Source: Clostridiales bacterium UBA1389 (GTDB lineage Bacteria; Bacillota; Clostridia; Oscillospirales; CAG-382). Taken from it: a stretch of DNA of 15,790 bases. Made by a program: the position numbers and the translations under genes. Below the pieces are notes generated by a model. It saw only the letters and a list, made by a program, of their open reading frames with translations, ran no database searches and was not told where the DNA came from. The stretch spans positions 8,805-24,594 of the forward strand of contig DBQR01000032.1 of assembly GCA_002305335.1 (NCBI GenBank), given 5' to 3'. Below are positions 13,910 through 15,790 of this stretch, piece by piece; position 1 is the stretch's first letter; each line of letters begins with the position of its first letter.

Positions 13910-15790
13910 CTACGAGCCGTAAACCGAAAATTCATCTATAAACAGCCAATTACGCAAAGCGAGATATTCGATTTTGACATACCTTGCCTTAACGCCCCCG
14001 GTATTAAATTCGGCGACAGCCCAGCCGGCTTCAGTGGGGCGGGAGGGGCCGTCAAGGGCTATCTGATTCGAATAGGTGCTGCCGTCCGCGGAAAAGGACA
14101 CCCGGACGGTAGTGGGGATAATGGCTCCGCCGCTGCCGCTGTTTAAGGCTCTGGCAACAACAGCGGATATGGCGTACTCTCCTTCCAGGTCAATGATAAA
14201 ATAAACATTCGTCGTACCGGCAAAACCCGAGGCAGCCGAGTCTGCATATGAGGAGGTGGTGGCAAACTTTCCGTCGGTGAGCTTCTTTCCGTCATCGGGA
14301 TAGGTGGCGGAACCTTTATAGTCGGTGGTGTATTTTTTACCTATGCTTATGCATTTGTCAACTTCAATCTGTATTTTTTTAACCTCCGACGACACAATCT
14401 CCCCCGAAAAGGCATATACCTTTGCGTAATATGCGTATTCACCGTTTTCGGTTATTGCTTTGTCGTAGCCGGTAAGGGTAAGCCGCGGCTTGCCGTAATC
14501 CTCTTCTGAGGTGATAACGGTGGCGACAAGGGTGCCGCCCCGGTAAAATTCCACCTTGAAAACACCGTATTTGCAGTTATTGACCACCGCCTCAAGCTTT
14601 ACCCCTGCGGTCACCGGAGTGTAGTTTGTTGAAACAAATGCCGGGGTCCGGTTTTCGCCGTAATAATCCACCCTGCCGGTATTGAAATAACTTACATAGT
14701 CGTTATGGAATTTATCGGTGCCGGCAATGTCCGGCGCATAGTAGTGGGAGTAGGCGAAGGAAATAAAGCCCTCCACATATTCCGCCGCCTTTTCCAGCTG
14801 AAGCACATAGCGGGTTACGGGGGCAGACGACCAGTTTACCTGAACGAAGTCTTCCGGGTTCCCCCAGAAGGCAAGATTTTCATACTTGTCTATAACCTTT
14901 TTGAATTCCGAATAGAATTCGGTGAAGCTGCCGATCTTGACAAGACCGCTTCCCACACAGTCCTGAGGACAAAAAATATCCCCTTTGCGGAAGTTTATCC
15001 CCGAAAAAATCCTGTCCCATGCCGCCGCCGTATCCTTGGGGTTGGAATAGGGGTAATAATCGGCAAAATAGGGGGATAGCATGAAGGGCATGGTTTTGTC
15101 AATTTTGTTATAGCCTTCGAGGATGGCGTTGAACATATCCCGGGTATTATTATAATAGGTATCGTTCCAATACATAAAGTAATTGGAAAATTCGGGAGCG
15201 AAGTACCAGCCGTAAAAGGTGTCGCCGTATTTTCCCTTGAACAGGTTATACATTTCCTTTGATATTTCAAGGGTTTCCTTTACAAATACATCCGTCTTTT
15301 CCTTTTGCCCCACTCCCCAGGTGTTCCCCCAGCCATCCATTGTTATGGGGGTTATATATGCCTTTATGCCGTGGCTTTGGCACTGCTTTAGTATTTTTTC
15401 GGTTATATCCGAATAGGTATCGCTGAAGTTCGCTGATTTTTTGGTTTTTGCGTATTCGGAAGGATAATAAATAGTGGTGTATTTGCCCTCCTTGTCAAGA
15501 AATGCGGAGGAATATAAAACAAGGTATTCTATGCCTGCTTCCTTAAGATAGTCGAAATGCTTTTCGAGCTGGGTTTCGCTGTAGTTCAGAAAGGGGCTGT
15601 ACTGGATAAAAGAGCCCTGTATGTATGGCCAGTTTTTCACTGCTTCCTCCTCCGATGATTCGTCCTCCGATAATTCTTCTTCAGACGATTCGTTTGATTC
15701 ATCTTCAGATGATTTTTCCGCCGATGATTCGTCCTCTGACGGTTCGGTTTCCGATGATTCTTCTTCTGACGATTCTTCCACCGAGGATTC
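13910..15790 (-). CDS. Secreted DUF4434-like protein with Ser/Glu linker and C-terminal discoidin-like domain (5' end beyond window)
   Basis: The frame is open to the right edge, so the N-terminus, probably a lipoprotein or secretion signal, is missing; 626 codons are visible. Numbering from the GTG at 15781, residues 1-47 are a low-complexity Ser/Glu/Asp linker. Residues 50-350 resemble the DUF4434 TIM-barrel, glycoside-hydrolase-like family: QGSFIQ start, YLKEAGIEYLVLY, GWYFAPE (191-197, candidate catalytic Glu197) and DIFCPQDCVG (268-276). Residues 379-475 look like an Ig/Fn3-type beta domain. Residues 477-623 resemble the clostridial F5/8 type C (discoidin) variant, with a YPDDGKKLTDG motif, VYFIIDLEG and a C-terminal IDEFSVYGS. 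An extracellular role on glycans is inferred; enzymatic activity is not proven. It is convergent with the Ldh2-family gene and has no visible partner. Confidence 0.9.
   Translation of the reverse strand, partial: ESSVEESSEEESSETEPSEDESSAEKSSEDESNESSEEELSEDESSEEEAVKNWPYIQGSFIQYSPFLNYSETQLEKHFDYLKEAGIEYLVLYSSAFLDKEGKYTTIYYPSEYAKTKKSANFSDTYSDITEKILKQCQSHGIKAYITPITMDGWGNTWGVGQKEKTDVFVKETLEISKEMYNLFKGKYGDTFYGWYFAPEFSNYFMYWNDTYYNNTRDMFNAILEGYNKIDKTMPFMLSPYFADYYPYSNPKDTAAAWDRIFSGINFRKGDIFCPQDCVGSGLVKIGSFTEFYSEFKKVIDKYENLAFWGNPEDFVQVNWSSAPVTRYVLQLEKAAEYVEGFISFAYSHYYAPDIAGTDKFHNDYVSYFNTGRVDYYGENRTPAFVSTNYTPVTAGVKLEAVVNNCKYGVFKVEFYRGGTLVATVITSEEDYGKPRLTLTGYDKAITENGEYAYYAKVYAFSGEIVSSEVKKIQIEVDKCISIGKKYTTDYKGSATYPDDGKKLTDGKFATTSSYADSAASGFAGTTNVYFIIDLEGEYAISAVVARALNSGSGGAIIPTTVRVSFSADGSTYSNQIALDGPSRPTEAGWAVAEFNTGGVKARYVKIEYLALRNWLFIDEFSVYGS
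15649..15790 (-). repeat. Imperfect Ser/Glu/Asp-coding low-complexity repeat
   Basis: Short imperfect repeats built on GAAGAATC/TCATCGGA-like units encode runs of SSEEE, SEDESS and similar. They run off the right edge. Such acidic Ser-rich stretches are typical spacer linkers between the membrane anchor and folded domains of clostridial surface lipoproteins. The repeats are coding and in frame, so length variation between strains would be expected. Confidence 0.85.

Noticed and set aside
15649..15790. Repeats at the right edge as a CRISPR-like array
   Set aside because: Units are short, imperfect, without spacers and in frame with a Ser/Glu/Asp protein linker.

Overview
The window looks like a chromosomal segment of a Gram-positive, low-to-mid GC member of the Clostridia, most likely an uncultured gut-type lineage. 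The evidence is Firmicutes-type RpoB and RpoC without large lineage-specific insertions, a 138-residue S12 of Firmicutes length, strong AGGAGG-type Shine-Dalgarno sites, near-consensus sigma-A promoters, and a secreted protein with the Ser/Glu/Asp-rich linker common in clostridial lipoproteins. Genus cannot be set from this sequence alone.

The core is the transcription/translation cluster on the minus strand, in transcription order rpoB (12357-8449), rpoC (8430-4870), rpsL (4747-4331), rpsG (4180-3710), fusA (3656-1566) and tuf (1406-195). Three promoters divide it: one before rpoB (around 12500-12469), one before rpsL (4813-4785) and one before tuf (1488-1461). The rpsL-rpsG and rpsG-fusA gaps contain inverted repeats close to the downstream ribosome binding sites, which suggests translational control. 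The usual rplK-rplA-rplJ-rplL block is absent upstream of rpoB, the L7Ae-like gene often found between rpoC and rpsL is absent, and the S10 operon does not follow tuf.

Just 17 bases after the tuf stop lies an FMN riboswitch (177-68, minus strand). It is followed by an intrinsic terminator (48-27) and a strong Shine-Dalgarno site (10-1) for a gene beyond the left edge, presumably for riboflavin synthesis or uptake. I see no separate tuf terminator and no convincing promoter in this gap, so the riboswitch may sit on the tuf transcript.

To the right, an Ldh2-family (malate/L-lactate dehydrogenase-type) oxidoreductase (12613-13716, plus strand) is divergent from rpoB. It has a perfect-consensus sigma-A promoter and a strong terminator. 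Convergent to it, a large secreted protein (15790-13910, minus strand, cut by the right edge) carries an acidic Ser/Glu linker, a DUF4434-like TIM-barrel domain, an Ig/Fn3-like segment and an F5/8 type C (discoidin)-like domain, suggesting a cell-surface glycan-active protein.

No gene-free stretch exceeds 300 bases. The longest are 12358-12612 (divergent promoters) and 13717-13909 (terminator plus AT-rich spacer). I found no tRNA, rRNA, CRISPR array or insertion sequence. I did not find a clearly new multi-gene system. The best leads are the tuf/FMN-riboswitch junction, the structured intercistronic regions and the DUF4434 protein.
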